64,000 bases of DNA from Anaerolinea sp. (lineage in GTDB: Bacteria > Chloroflexota > Anaerolineae > Anaerolineales > Villigracilaceae), in assembly GCA_020723805.1 (NCBI GenBank), contig DYID01000002.1:1-64000 (forward strand), written 5' to 3'. The notes beneath the pieces are model-generated. The model had not been told where the DNA came from, searched no databases, and worked only from the letters and a program-made list of their open reading frames with translations. This document shows, piece after piece, positions 1 to 7,669 of this stretch (position 1 is the stretch's first letter; each line of letters starts with the position of its first letter). Position numbers and translations under genes: made by a program.

Positions 1-252
<252 letters not shown>

Positions 253-386
253 CTTTGCATCTTCCGCCTCCAGCCAATGATGGCGAAATTTACCACAAGG
301 GAGGGGAGGATACATTTACAGGTTTGTAATGGATTGTTTTTCTTTGCCCCACTTGAAAGGCAAGGAGGGGGTGTGCAGAGCGTTTT

Positions 387-1202
387 TCACGTTTCCAACG
401 GACGTTTGTCGCGGCTTTCAAGTTCGGGCAGAAGCCCCACTCTCTGCGGGTTGGAATACACGTTGAAACGGTGACGGCGCGCATACCCGATGAGCGTGAT
501 GCCGTAACGTTCCGCCATCTCGATCGAGAGCGAACTCGGCGACGTGCGCGAGATGAGGATGGGTGCATCCATGCGGGCGGCTTTTTGCAGCATCTCCGAA
601 CTGATGCGCCCGGTGGTGATGAGGATGCGGCTCTCGGGGAAGATGCCCCCGCGCAGGCACAGCCCGGCAATCTTATCGAGCGTGTTGTGTCTGCCGATGT
701 CTTCCGCCGCCGCGACGATGTTCTTCCCGTCGCTCAAAGCGGAGGTGTGGACTCCGCCCGTCTCGCGGTAGAGGGATTGCGCCTCGAAGAGCTGCTCGAC
801 CAATTCGCCAATCGCTTCAGGCTCGACCGTGAGACTGTTCCCGCCAAAATGGACATTTGGCTTCGCTAACAGGTCCACCGCCGTCATGCCGCCCGTGCAG
901 CCGGAGGTGCGCCGCCAGGAGACGGGCTGTTCCACACTACGGTTCAGCCACACGTCCACGTTGTCGCCGTGTTCGCACAGGCGCACGTCTGCCACCTCAT
1001 CCATCGAATCAATGATGCCTTCGTTGTAAAGGAAACCCAGCGCCAGTTCCTCGAGGTGGATCGGTGTACACATGAACGTCAGCCAGACTTTGCCGTTGAC
1101 GGTCAGTGAGACGGGCGTTTCGACGATGGTCTCTGCATCGAAGTGTTCCCATTTTTTGAATTCGTAACGTTGGTATTGAATCGCTTTTTGTGGGGTATTC
1201 AT
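387..1202 (-). CDS. fdhD: FdhD-type sulfurtransferase for formate dehydrogenase maturation
   Basis: FdhD passes sulfur from a cysteine desulfurase to the bis-MGD molybdenum cofactor of formate dehydrogenase, so it acts in the cytoplasm. The 271-residue product has the family's usual length and hallmarks: an N-terminal strand region ETPVSLTVNG, the HLEELALGFLYNEGII helix, and the AAEDIGRHNTLDKIAG and TTGRISSEM segments. The usual CxxC loop is here SGCTGG, with one Cys (about residue 102). The start was placed at 1202 because GGAG lies 6 nt upstream; an upstream ATG at 1241 has no better site. It is last in a run with the YHS and GH13 genes. No formate dehydrogenase gene is in the window. Confidence 0.93.
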   Translation of the reverse strand: MNTPQKAIQYQRYEFKKWEHFDAETIVETPVSLTVNGKVWLTFMCTPIHLEELALGFLYNEGIIDSMDEVADVRLCEHGDNVDVWLNRSVEQPVSWRRTSGCTGGMTAVDLLAKPNVHFGGNSLTVEPEAIGELVEQLFEAQSLYRETGGVHTSALSDGKNIVAAAEDIGRHNTLDKIAGLCLRGGIFPESRILITTGRISSEMLQKAARMDAPILISRTSPSSLSIEMAERYGITLIGYARRHRFNVYSNPQRVGLLPELESRDKRPLET

Positions 1203-1245
1203 ATCTGCTCCAACCGGTAAAATGAGCGCGAGAGAACGCAAATCC

Positions 1246-1270
1246 CGACGCTAGAGAGCGTCTCCTGCGC
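1246..1270. repeat. GACGCTAGAGAGCGTC-type palindrome
   Basis: Short inverted repeat GACGC-TAGAGA-GCGTC followed by a TACGC-like tail. It carries the stop codon (TAG) of the YHS gene. Related copies lie near 3333, 10310, 40979, 55897 and 59385. Confidence 0.7.
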
Positions 1271-1520
1271 GGGTGCGGGTGTGTTCCGCATTACGATGTG
1301 CCTTGTAGAAGACTTGCGGGTCGGCGAGGAACGCGCCCAGGCAGGACTCAGTGCAGAAGAAGAGAGCCCGTCCGCGATATTGGGCGCGGGGGAAGTAGGC
1401 GGGGTCGGCGTCGCGGAAGATGCGTCCGCACAGGGTGACGAATCGGCGCGATGCAGAAACGTCCCGCAGGTTGGGCTTGGATCGTGCCGTGGTTTCTCTA
1501 TCAACCTGCGGGACGGTCAT
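1251..1520 (-). CDS. YHS/TRASH-like metal-binding small protein
   Basis: An 89-residue protein with VTLCGRIF (Cys31), then the strand RGRALFFCTESC (Cys56, Cys60) and LADPQVFYK. The C-x(n)-C-x3-C layout with the FFC..C..F.ADP segment is that of the YHS/TRASH family, which binds transition metals and often occurs as a sensing or chaperone module. The start ATG (1520) sits 2 nt past the GH13 stop codon, so translation is probably coupled. The last codons and stop come from a short palindromic repeat, so the C-terminus may have been altered by insertion. The metal and partner cannot be told from sequence. Confidence 0.7.
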   Translation of the reverse strand: MTVPQVDRETTARSKPNLRDVSASRRFVTLCGRIFRDADPAYFPRAQYRGRALFFCTESCLGAFLADPQVFYKAHRNAEHTRTRAGDAL

Positions 1521-1522
1521 TT

Positions 1523-3280
1523 CTACTTCACTTCCGCTATGAAAACTTCAAAGGCACCGAGGTGCAGGGATTTCGGACTGAGGTCGGTGTGAGAGTGGAC
1601 GGCGCTGGAGAAGAGCAAATGCAAGGATTTGTCCTTGAGAGCGGCGGTGCGGGAAAAACTCAGTTCGAGTTTGTTGTTGGAAAAATTCAGAATGACCAAA
1701 ACAGTCTGCGCGCTGGTCTGGCGGAGGAAGGCGAAATAGTCCTCGGCGCGGGGGTGAAGGGGGATGTACTCGCCTTCCACCAGCGCGGGGGTGTTCCGGC
1801 GAACGCGCAGGAGGTTCTTGTAGTAGTTCAACAGCGAATTAGGGTTGTGCAGTTGATCGCGGACGTTGATACCTTCTTTGTAGTTGGGGTTGACGGGGAG
1901 CCAGGTTTGCACGCCGGGCGGGGAGAAGCCGCCATTGGGGGCGTTGTTCCACTGCATGGGTGTGCGGTTTTTGTCGCGGCTCATTTCGCCGGCGCGCAGG
2001 GCGGCTTCGGCGGGGTCCACGCCCAGGTCGTTGACGAGGCTGTGATAGTACCAGGTCGCCATCGTGTCGCGCAGTTTGGAAGGGTCGGTGATGATGAGGT
2101 CGGTCATGCCGATTTCCTCGCCGTTGTAGAGGAAGGGCGTGCCTTTGAGGGTCAGCACGAGGGCGGCGTGCAGACGAGCGAGGCTGGAGTCGTGCTGGCG
2201 GTCGCCGTATCGGGTGAAGAGGCGGGAGGTGTCATGGTTGCCGAGGGTGTTGCACTGCCAGCCTTTGACCGGGAGTGCTTCCAGACGAGTCAAACGCTCT
2301 TTTTGGTTGCGCCGGATATGGTCGGGGGTGATGCGCTCCGTCCGCATGAGGGGGAAGTTGAAGACGAGGTGGAGTTCGTCGCCGCCGTCCCCCATGTAGG
2401 CGATGTCGTCATCTTCGCCGACGAGCATACGGTCACCGTCGTATTCGTCGAGGATGGCGCGGAGTTCCTTCATCAGGTCGTGGAGGCCGGGTCCGCCCCA
2501 TTGGTGTTTGAACATGTCGTACCAGTATTTTTCGATTTGTTTCTTTTCGGCGGGGGTGCGCGCCAGTTCGGAGGCGCGGCGCAGTTGGGCGAGGTTCATG
2601 GGGACGGTGTGCGGCGTGAGGCTGGGGTCTTCGTAGATGGTGCCGATGGCGTCGAGACGGAAACCGTCCACGCCGAGGTCGAGCCAGAAGCGGACGACGT
2701 TCCACATGGCTTGTTTGACTTCGGGGTTGCGCCAGTTGAGGTCGGGCTGCTGCTTCATGAAGTAGTGATAGTAGTATTGTCCGCGCTCGGGGACGTAGGT
2801 CCAGGCATCGCCGTCGAAGCAGGATTGCCAGTTGTTGGGGACCCCCCTCCGGCTCCCCCCATTTCCTTCGGAAATAGGGGGAGTGCCGTCCATCCAAACA
2901 TACCAGTCGGCTTTGGGGTTGTCGCGGCTGGATTTGGATTCGAGAAACCAGGGATGTTCGTCGGAGGTGTGATTGAGGACGAGGTCGAGGATGACGCGGA
3001 TGCCGCGTTTGTGCGATTCGGCGAGGAAGGTCTTGAAGTCGTCGAGCGTGCCGTATTCGGGGGCGACGCTGCAGTAATCCGAGATGTCGTAGCCGCAGTC
3101 CCAGTTGGGGGAGGGGTAGTGCGGCGAGAGCCAGAGGGCATCCACGCCGAGGTCTTTGAGGTAATCGAGTTTTTCGATGATGCCTTTGAAGTCGCCGATG
3201 CCGTCACCGTTTCCGTCGGCGAAGGAACGGGGGTAGATTTGGTAGAAGACTGCGGTTTGCCACCATTTGAGGGAGGTCAT
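1523..3280 (-). CDS. GH13 alpha-glucosidase (oligo-1,6-glucosidase/trehalose-hydrolase type)
   Basis: A 585-residue cytoplasmic glycoside hydrolase of family 13 with no signal peptide. It opens with WWQTAVFYQIYPRSFAD. The four conserved regions are visible: DLVLNH (His104), GVDGFRLDA with nucleophile Asp210, VGED with acid/base Glu289, and GNHDTSR with Asp350. Together they predict retaining hydrolysis of terminal alpha-glucosidic bonds in short oligosaccharides; exact specificity cannot be fixed. The loop before PNNWQS carries about 15 extra residues (about 133-147) encoded by a C-rich palindromic repeat at 2841-2884, so the insertion looks recent and tolerated. The two downstream genes follow closely. 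Confidence 0.95.
   Translation of the reverse strand: MTSLKWWQTAVFYQIYPRSFADGNGDGIGDFKGIIEKLDYLKDLGVDALWLSPHYPSPNWDCGYDISDYCSVAPEYGTLDDFKTFLAESHKRGIRVILDLVLNHTSDEHPWFLESKSSRDNPKADWYVWMDGTPPISEGNGGSRRGVPNNWQSCFDGDAWTYVPERGQYYYHYFMKQQPDLNWRNPEVKQAMWNVVRFWLDLGVDGFRLDAIGTIYEDPSLTPHTVPMNLAQLRRASELARTPAEKKQIEKYWYDMFKHQWGGPGLHDLMKELRAILDEYDGDRMLVGEDDDIAYMGDGGDELHLVFNFPLMRTERITPDHIRRNQKERLTRLEALPVKGWQCNTLGNHDTSRLFTRYGDRQHDSSLARLHAALVLTLKGTPFLYNGEEIGMTDLIITDPSKLRDTMATWYYHSLVNDLGVDPAEAALRAGEMSRDKNRTPMQWNNAPNGGFSPPGVQTWLPVNPNYKEGINVRDQLHNPNSLLNYYKNLLRVRRNTPALVEGEYIPLHPRAEDYFAFLRQTSAQTVLVILNFSNNKLELSFSRTAALKDKSLHLLFSSAVHSHTDLSPKSLHLGAFEVFIAEVK
2841..2884. repeat. C/G-rich palindromic repeat inserted in the GH13 gene
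   Basis: The arms CTCCCCCCATTTCC and GGAAATAGGGGGAG are complementary with one mismatch and a 3-nt loop. It is read in frame within the GH13 coding sequence and adds a Gly/Ser/Arg-rich loop absent from usual family members. Confidence 0.7.
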
Positions 3281-3332
3281 GGATGAGGGGTCCTTGCTGA
3301 GGTTTGAAAGTTGGATGGAGAAAGTCGCAACT

Positions 3333-3369
3333 TGGCGTCAGAGAGCGCCGAGTACGCGCAGGAATTTCT
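3333..3369. repeat. GGCGTCAGAGAGCGCCGAGTACGCG repeat family copy
   Basis: Palindrome GGCG-TCAGAGAG-CGCC followed by GAGTACGCGCAGGAATTTC, almost the same as 10310-10349. It lies between the cytochrome b5-like and GH13 genes. Confidence 0.7.
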
Positions 3370-3375
3370 AACAAA

Positions 3376-3627
3376 TTAACCTGCCAGCCTGCCAACGATT
3401 TTGACGCACGGGCGGGAGAAGACTTCTTCAGCGTGCGGGGCGTCGGGGAGTTCGGAGGTGAGGTCCTGCCCGGGGAAGTGCAGGTTTTCGTGCAGGTCCT
3501 GCCGCCACTTGGGACAGTCGGTCACATCATAGACGATGCCGTTGTAAGCGACATACTTACGCGAGCCGCGCCCGCCATCGTTGCGGCGGAGTTCCATGAG
3601 GGTGACGATGCGCTCGGGGACGGTCAT
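3376..3627 (-). CDS. cytochrome b5-like haem-binding domain protein
   Basis: A single-domain, 83-residue protein with the cytochrome b5 fold signature: KYVAYNGIVYDVTDCPKW, then LHFPGQDLT and DAPHAEEVF. His50 (HFPG) and His65 (APH) are the expected axial haem ligands. Such small soluble proteins carry electrons or bind haem; the partner is unknown. There is no Shine-Dalgarno site. Instead TATAAT (3640..3635) lies 7 nt before the ATG, pointing to a leaderless transcript. Confidence 0.85.
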   Translation of the reverse strand: MTVPERIVTLMELRRNDGGRGSRKYVAYNGIVYDVTDCPKWRQDLHENLHFPGQDLTSELPDAPHAEEVFSRPCVKIVGRLAG

Positions 3628-3640
3628 GGCAGGAATTATA
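3627..3640 (-). promoter_or_regulatory. TATAAT -10 box placed for a leaderless transcript
   Basis: Minus-strand TATAAT at 3640..3635, seven bases (TCCTGCC), then ATG at 3627. The normal -10 to +1 distance would start the RNA at or within one base of the A of ATG. No -35 match was found. Confidence 0.6.
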
Positions 3641-3660
3641 CAGGGGAATGCTGGGAAACG

Positions 3661-3696
3661 AAAAAGGACACGCCTCGTTCGAAGCGCGTCCTTTTT
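3661..3696. terminator. bidirectional rho-independent terminator
   Basis: AAAAAGGAC and GTCCTTTTT form the outer arms of a hairpin with flanking A/T runs. It follows the LysM gene on the minus strand. Confidence 0.75.
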
Positions 3697-3711
3697 ATGG
3701 GCGGGTCTGCA

Positions 3712-4479
3712 TTATTTGACCTTGATAACCTGCCCGACGTAAATCAGGTTGGGATTCTTGATGCCGGGATTGAGTTTGAGCAGGGCATCCACAGTGGTGC
3801 CGTATTTCGCGGCGATGATGCGGAGCGTGTCGCCTTTCTGGACGATGTAACTGGTCGCAGCCGCCGGGACTTTGAGCGCCTGCCCGACGTAGATCAGGTT
3901 GGGGTTCTTGATGCCGGGGTTGAGGATGAGCAGATTATCCACAGTGGTGCCGAAGGCTTCGGCAATCTTGCGCAGGGTGTCGCCTTTTTTCACGTAGTAG
4001 GTTTGCGTGGAGTCGGCGGGCGGAGTGGCTGGGGGCGGTGTGACAGGCGGGGGCGTGGTCGATGCGGCGTAGACTTTGAGCCACTGCCCTTCGTAGATCA
4101 GGTTGGGGTTGGTGATCTCCGGGTTTGCCTTGAGCAGGGCGTCGGTGGTGGTGTTGAAGCGGGCTGCCAGGCTTTTCAGGGTGTCGCCGCGGGCGATGAT
4201 GTAGATGAAGTAACCGCCGTCCGTGCCGAGGATGGCGCCCGGCAATTGCAGGACTTGTCCGGGGTAGATCAGGTTGCCGGAACCGATATCAGGATTTGCC
4301 CGCCGCAGGGCGGAGACGGTGGTGCCGCAGCGGTCTGCGATTTTGCGCAGGGTGTCGCCTTTGACGACGGTGACGCTGGTACCGCAGTTCCCTGCCGCCA
4401 GGGCAGAGGGGGCGGCTGCAAAGGTGGTAATGAGCAGCGCGGCGAGCAGAACAAACATTAAGATTCTTTTGGTAGTCAT
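3712..4479 (-). CDS. secreted protein with four LysM domains
   Basis: A 255-residue exported protein: a signal peptide ([28 protein letters not shown] in outline), then four LysM repeats, each with a GDTLRKIA or GDTLKSLA helix followed by NP.I.N.NLIY.GQ. They are paired two and two around a Pro/Thr linker ([12 protein letters not shown]). LysM domains bind N-acetylglucosamine in peptidoglycan, so this is likely a wall-associated protein; no catalytic domain is present. An in-frame ATG at 4491 exists, but GGAGG lies between it and the ATG at 4479, which fixes 4479 as the start. Repeats 3 and 4 share almost identical ends ([15 protein letters not shown]), indicating recent duplication. Confidence 0.93.
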   Translation of the reverse strand: MTTKRILMFVLLAALLITTFAAAPSALAAGNCGTSVTVVKGDTLRKIADRCGTTVSALRRANPDIGSGNLIYPGQVLQLPGAILGTDGGYFIYIIARGDTLKSLAARFNTTTDALLKANPEITNPNLIYEGQWLKVYAASTTPPPVTPPPATPPADSTQTYYVKKGDTLRKIAEAFGTTVDNLLILNPGIKNPNLIYVGQALKVPAAATSYIVQKGDTLRIIAAKYGTTVDALLKLNPGIKNPNLIYVGQVIKVK

Positions 4480-4570
4480 CGAAACCTCCATTTCGTTTCA
4501 CAAAGGGATGATGCTTTTCAATTCCGAAAAGTTCCCGTTTGGCGGTTCCCCTTACCAAAGTCCTGGCGGC

Positions 4571-4599
4571 AAAAAACGTGAGCCGGTTTCAGCCGGCTC
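4571..4599 (-). terminator. rho-independent terminator after terC
   Basis: On the minus strand the hairpin GAGCCGGCT-GAA-ACCGGCTC is followed by ACGTTTTTTG. Confidence 0.8.
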
Positions 4600-4615
4600 C
4601 CGTTCATCCATCGTC

Positions 4616-5452
4616 TTATCGTTTTTTGCTCCTGCTTTTGGCAGAACTGCGGACGCCGCGCGGTATGACCGTCGAGTCTGCGTTGACCGCCACATACGCC
4701 GCCCGTAAAGCGACGGGTTTTTCCGCCCGCGCCCGCAGGCGCAGGTTGAGCATTTCCACGAAGATGGAGAAGCCCATGGCGAAGTAGATATATCCCTTCG
4801 GGATGTGCTGATGCAAGCCGTCCACGAGGAGCGTGAAGCCGATGAGGAGCAGGAATGCCAGCGCCAGCATTTTGATGGTGGGATGCTCTTCCACAAATCT
4901 GCCCACGGGACCCGAAGCAAAGATCATCACGCCGGCGGCGATGATCACAGCAATAATCATAATCATCAACTCGTTTGCCATGCCCACCGCCGTGATGACG
5001 GAATCGAGCGAGAAGACGATGTCCAACAGCATGATTTGGACGATGACGCTCCAAAAGGCGGCATGGATTTTGGCGGAGGCGTGTCCTTCCACGCCTTCGA
5101 GTTTGTCGTGAATTTCATGCACGCTCTTCCAAAGCAGGAAGAGCCCCCCGGCAATCAGGATCAAATCGTGACCGGAAATTCCCAAGTCTTCGCCAAACCA
5201 GGGGAGGAAGAAGAGCGGTTCTTCGAGGCTGATGATCCAGGAAAGGGAGAGCAGGAGCAGGATGCGGGTGATGACCGCCATCGAGATGCCCGTCATGCGG
5301 GCGCGGTCGCGCTGCTCTACCGGCAGTTTGCCCGCCAAAATCGAGATAAAGATGATGTTGTCCACACCGAGCACGAGTTCGAGCACGACCAGTGTGACGA
5401 GCGCAACCCATGCCTCGGGTTGGGATGCCCAGTTGAAATGCAGCCATTCCAT
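4616..5452 (-). CDS. TerC-family integral membrane protein
   Basis: A 278-residue multi-pass membrane protein of the TerC/YoaE/YkoY group, implicated in metal-ion (often manganese) efflux and in metallation of exported enzymes. The family core is clear: VLELVLGVDNIIFI near the N-terminus, its pseudo-repeat LLDIVFSLDSVITAVGM in mid protein, and about seven hydrophobic helices. The acidic VDN and LDS residues within helices are the conserved probable metal-binding sites. The start is set at 5452 because GGAG precedes it; a longer reading to 5611 adds an unlikely N-terminus. The tail is basic (SSAKSRSKKR). It is transcribed alone, ending at a strong terminator. Confidence 0.93.
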   Translation of the reverse strand: MEWLHFNWASQPEAWVALVTLVVLELVLGVDNIIFISILAGKLPVEQRDRARMTGISMAVITRILLLLSLSWIISLEEPLFFLPWFGEDLGISGHDLILIAGGLFLLWKSVHEIHDKLEGVEGHASAKIHAAFWSVIVQIMLLDIVFSLDSVITAVGMANELMIMIIAVIIAAGVMIFASGPVGRFVEEHPTIKMLALAFLLLIGFTLLVDGLHQHIPKGYIYFAMGFSIFVEMLNLRLRARAEKPVALRAAYVAVNADSTVIPRGVRSSAKSRSKKR

Positions 5453-5683
5453 AAAGTTCTCCTTCGGGAATTTAATGATAGCCGCTTGCTTGTGAAGGCA
5501 TAATTGCTTCACAAGAGAAACGGCGCGCAAAAAGATTTTACTGTGAAATGGGGAAAAGAAGAAAGCGTTTAAGAGGCTGGATAGCCTCCCCTGACCGTGC
5601 TCATGAACCAACGTTCTGCGCCGTGCCGGTGCAGCCCGCCGGAACAGGGCGAAGAAAGATATGGCTTGGAATTCTTTCGCGTA

Positions 5684-5721
5684 AGTCCATTATTACAGAC
5701 TATAGTCTGTTATAATGGACT
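5684..5721. promoter_or_regulatory. 38-bp palindromic operator covering the -10 box
   Basis: Perfect two-fold symmetry about 5702/5703 except for one mismatched pair; its centre is ACAGACTATAGTCTGT (5695-5710) and its ends are AGTCCATTAT and ATAATGGACT. The right arm contains TATAAT (5711-5716), so a bound dimer or tetramer would block the promoter of the IclR-like gene. This suggests autoregulation. Confidence 0.8.
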
Positions 5722-5726
5722 ATATG
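5711..5726 (+). promoter_or_regulatory. TATAAT followed by ATG at leaderless spacing
   Basis: TATAAT at 5711-5716, then seven bases, then ATG at 5724. A start at 5715 would lie inside the -10 box, so 5724 is preferred. There is no Shine-Dalgarno sequence. Confidence 0.65.
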
Positions 5727-6839
5727 AAAAAACATGCCGATTCATCCTCCGTCGAACGCGCCCTCGCTCTGCTCGAAACGCTGTTGGAGCAGCCCCAGGG
5801 GGCGGAGATTCCCGATTTGCTCGCCCGCGTGGACGTTTCGCGCAGTTCCCTGTTCGTTTTGCTGAACACGCTCAAAACGCTCGGTTATGTGGAGCAAGCC
5901 GAAAAGCGCGGACGTTACCGCGCCGGTCCGCGCCTGTTGGCGTGGCGGGGCGGTTCCTCTCCGCTGCCTGCCGCCGATTTGCTCTCCGCTTTTTTTCAGG
6001 AGGCGCAATCCTGCGGCTTGGATGAGACGCTGGCGCTGTTCATCCCCACCGGCGAGGGAGAGGCGCTTTTGCTGGGACAGGTCGAAGGTCCGCGCGAGGT
6101 GCGCAGCGCCTTTGAAACGGGTCAGCCTCTGCCCGCCTCCAGCGCGGCGGGACAGGTCTTCCAATCCCCCGTCCCCGGCGAAATCCAAAAACAGGGATAT
6201 TGCCTCGCACGGCGGGGCGATGCGCTCGATGTTGCCTTTCCCATTTGCCGCGATGGCGTCACACCCAATGCCGCGCTGTTGATGAGTGCGCCCGCCTTTC
6301 GCTGGGATGAAGCCGCCGCGCAAAAGGCTTTACCCGTTCTGCGTGAAATGTCCGCCCGCCTTTCGTATCGGCTGGGAGCGGTGCATTACTCGCCCTGGCA
6401 GATGGAAGCGCTCGAAATGACGGAAACCCTGCCGCTGGATGAGACTCAAATTGCGTCGCTGCTCAAAGCGCCCTGGGCGGCGCGGCTGGCGTGCGTGCGT
6501 CCCGACGGCGCGCCGCACGTCGTCCCCGTCTGGCATGAGTGGGATGGGGAAGCCTTTCATGTGGTGGCATGGAAAGGTTCGCGCTGGGACGACTATCTGC
6601 TTGCCAACCCGCAAGTTTCGCTGACGGTGGACGAGCCCTTCCTGCCGCTGCGCCGCATCTCCGCCAAGGGGACGGCGCGCCCTGAGTTTGAATCTGCCGA
6701 CCCGCGCCTCCGCCGCCTGCTGACGCGCCTCAGCCGCCGTTATTTGGGTCAAGACCTGGCTTCTTCGCTCGCGCTGCAGGTGGAGCGTTCGTTCGTGATT
6801 ACGCCTTCCGTGTTGAAGGGCTGGCAGGGAATGGTGTGA
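5724..6839 (+). CDS. IclR-type regulator fused to a PNPOx-like flavin domain
   Basis: A 371-residue two-part protein. Residues about 1-75 form an IclR-like winged helix (SSVERALALLETLL, IPDLLARVDVSRSSLFVLLNTLKTLGYVE). Residues about 80-230 resemble the IclR effector domain but are short and diverged. Residues about 235-371 match pyridoxamine 5'-phosphate oxidase-like split-barrel proteins, which bind FMN or F420 (LLKAPWAARLACVRPDGAPHVVPVWHEWDGEAFHVVAWKGSRW, then the strand NPQVSLTVDE). This predicts a DNA-binding protein that senses a flavin or uses one for redox or ligand sensing; that role is inferred. It heads a likely operon with the ABC permease 34 bp downstream, and its own promoter holds a 38-bp palindrome. 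Confidence 0.85.
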   Translation: MKKHADSSSVERALALLETLLEQPQGAEIPDLLARVDVSRSSLFVLLNTLKTLGYVEQAEKRGRYRAGPRLLAWRGGSSPLPAADLLSAFFQEAQSCGLDETLALFIPTGEGEALLLGQVEGPREVRSAFETGQPLPASSAAGQVFQSPVPGEIQKQGYCLARRGDALDVAFPICRDGVTPNAALLMSAPAFRWDEAAAQKALPVLREMSARLSYRLGAVHYSPWQMEALEMTETLPLDETQIASLLKAPWAARLACVRPDGAPHVVPVWHEWDGEAFHVVAWKGSRWDDYLLANPQVSLTVDEPFLPLRRISAKGTARPEFESADPRLRRLLTRLSRRYLGQDLASSLALQVERSFVITPSVLKGWQGMV

Positions 6840-6866
6840 TTTGCGATTGGCGATTTGCGATTTCAG
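6838..6866. repeat. GATTTGCGATT short tandem repeat
   Basis: Tandem ATTTGCGATTGGCGATTTGCGATTT-like units between two genes; the same unit type is at 55711-55756. This is a simple dispersed repeat. Confidence 0.6.
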
Positions 6867-6873
6867 GTAAACG

Positions 6874-7647
6874 ATGACGACCAACCCTGTCTTGACGCGC
6901 CGTTCTTCTTTCAGTGGAATCTTTCTTGCGGTTCTGATGGCGGCGTCTGCTTTGGCGCTTTGGGAAATTTCCGTGCGCCTCACCGATACCCCCGTGTACA
7001 TCCTGCCTGCGCCCAGCCGCGTGATGCAGACTCTATTCTCCCAGCCGCTTTACTTTCTCGAAGCCCTTGCCGTAACCCTCGGCGAAGCGCTGGCGGGCTT
7101 GACCATCGGTACGCTGGTCGGCGTTCTCGTTGCCGCACTGGTCAGTTTACAGCCGCAGTTGGAACGCGGCGTGATGACGCTTGCCATTTTGGTCAAGTCC
7201 ATGCCGCTGGCGGCGATTGCGCCTTTGCTGACCATCTGGCTGGGCTTCGGCGTTTTGCCCAAGGTCATCATCACCGCCTTGCTGACCTTTTTCCCCACGC
7301 TGGTCAACGTGCTGGTGGGCTTGCAAAGCGCCGAGCGCGAGATGCTCGACCTGATGCGTGTCCTGCGCGCAACGGACTGGCAAATCCTCATCCACTTGCG
7401 CGCCTGGCTTTCCCTTCCTTATCTCTTTGCCGCCCTGCGCGTCGCCGCGCCGCTCTCGCTGGTGGGCGCGGTCATCGCCGAATGGACGGGCGCCTCCAGC
7501 GGCTTGGGGCGCGTGATGTGGCTGGCATACAGCAACCTCAACCTGCCGCCCATGTTCGCCGCCATCTTCATTCTCTCCCTTTCGGGCATGGGCGCGTATG
7601 GGCTGATTATCTGGCTGGAGAAAAAAGCCCTGCGCTGGAAGGGATGA
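6874..7647 (+). CDS. ABC transporter permease, SsuC/TauC/ThiX-like
   Basis: A 257-residue inner-membrane permease with about six helices and the BPD_transp_1 core. The EAA loop that docks an ATPase is visible as [49 protein letters not shown]. The [13 protein letters not shown] motif near the N-terminus is typical of the nitrate/sulfonate/taurine and thiamine-precursor families. It lies between the regulator and the DUF4832 lipoprotein, with the matching binding protein two genes on. No ATPase gene is present here, so one must be supplied from elsewhere. The substrate may be a pyrimidine thiamine precursor or riboflavin, judged only from the binding protein type. Confidence 0.92.
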   Translation: MTTNPVLTRRSSFSGIFLAVLMAASALALWEISVRLTDTPVYILPAPSRVMQTLFSQPLYFLEALAVTLGEALAGLTIGTLVGVLVAALVSLQPQLERGVMTLAILVKSMPLAAIAPLLTIWLGFGVLPKVIITALLTFFPTLVNVLVGLQSAEREMLDLMRVLRATDWQILIHLRAWLSLPYLFAALRVAAPLSLVGAVIAEWTGASSGLGRVMWLAYSNLNLPPMFAAIFILSLSGMGAYGLIIWLEKKALRWKG

Positions 7648-7669
7648 ACCAACATCAAGGAGACAAACC

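Noticed and set aside
1451-3286. 611-codon open frame on the plus strand
   Set aside because: Exact antisense of the GH13 gene; Val/Glu/Gly-rich shadow caused by high GC. The minus-strand protein has complete catalytic motifs.
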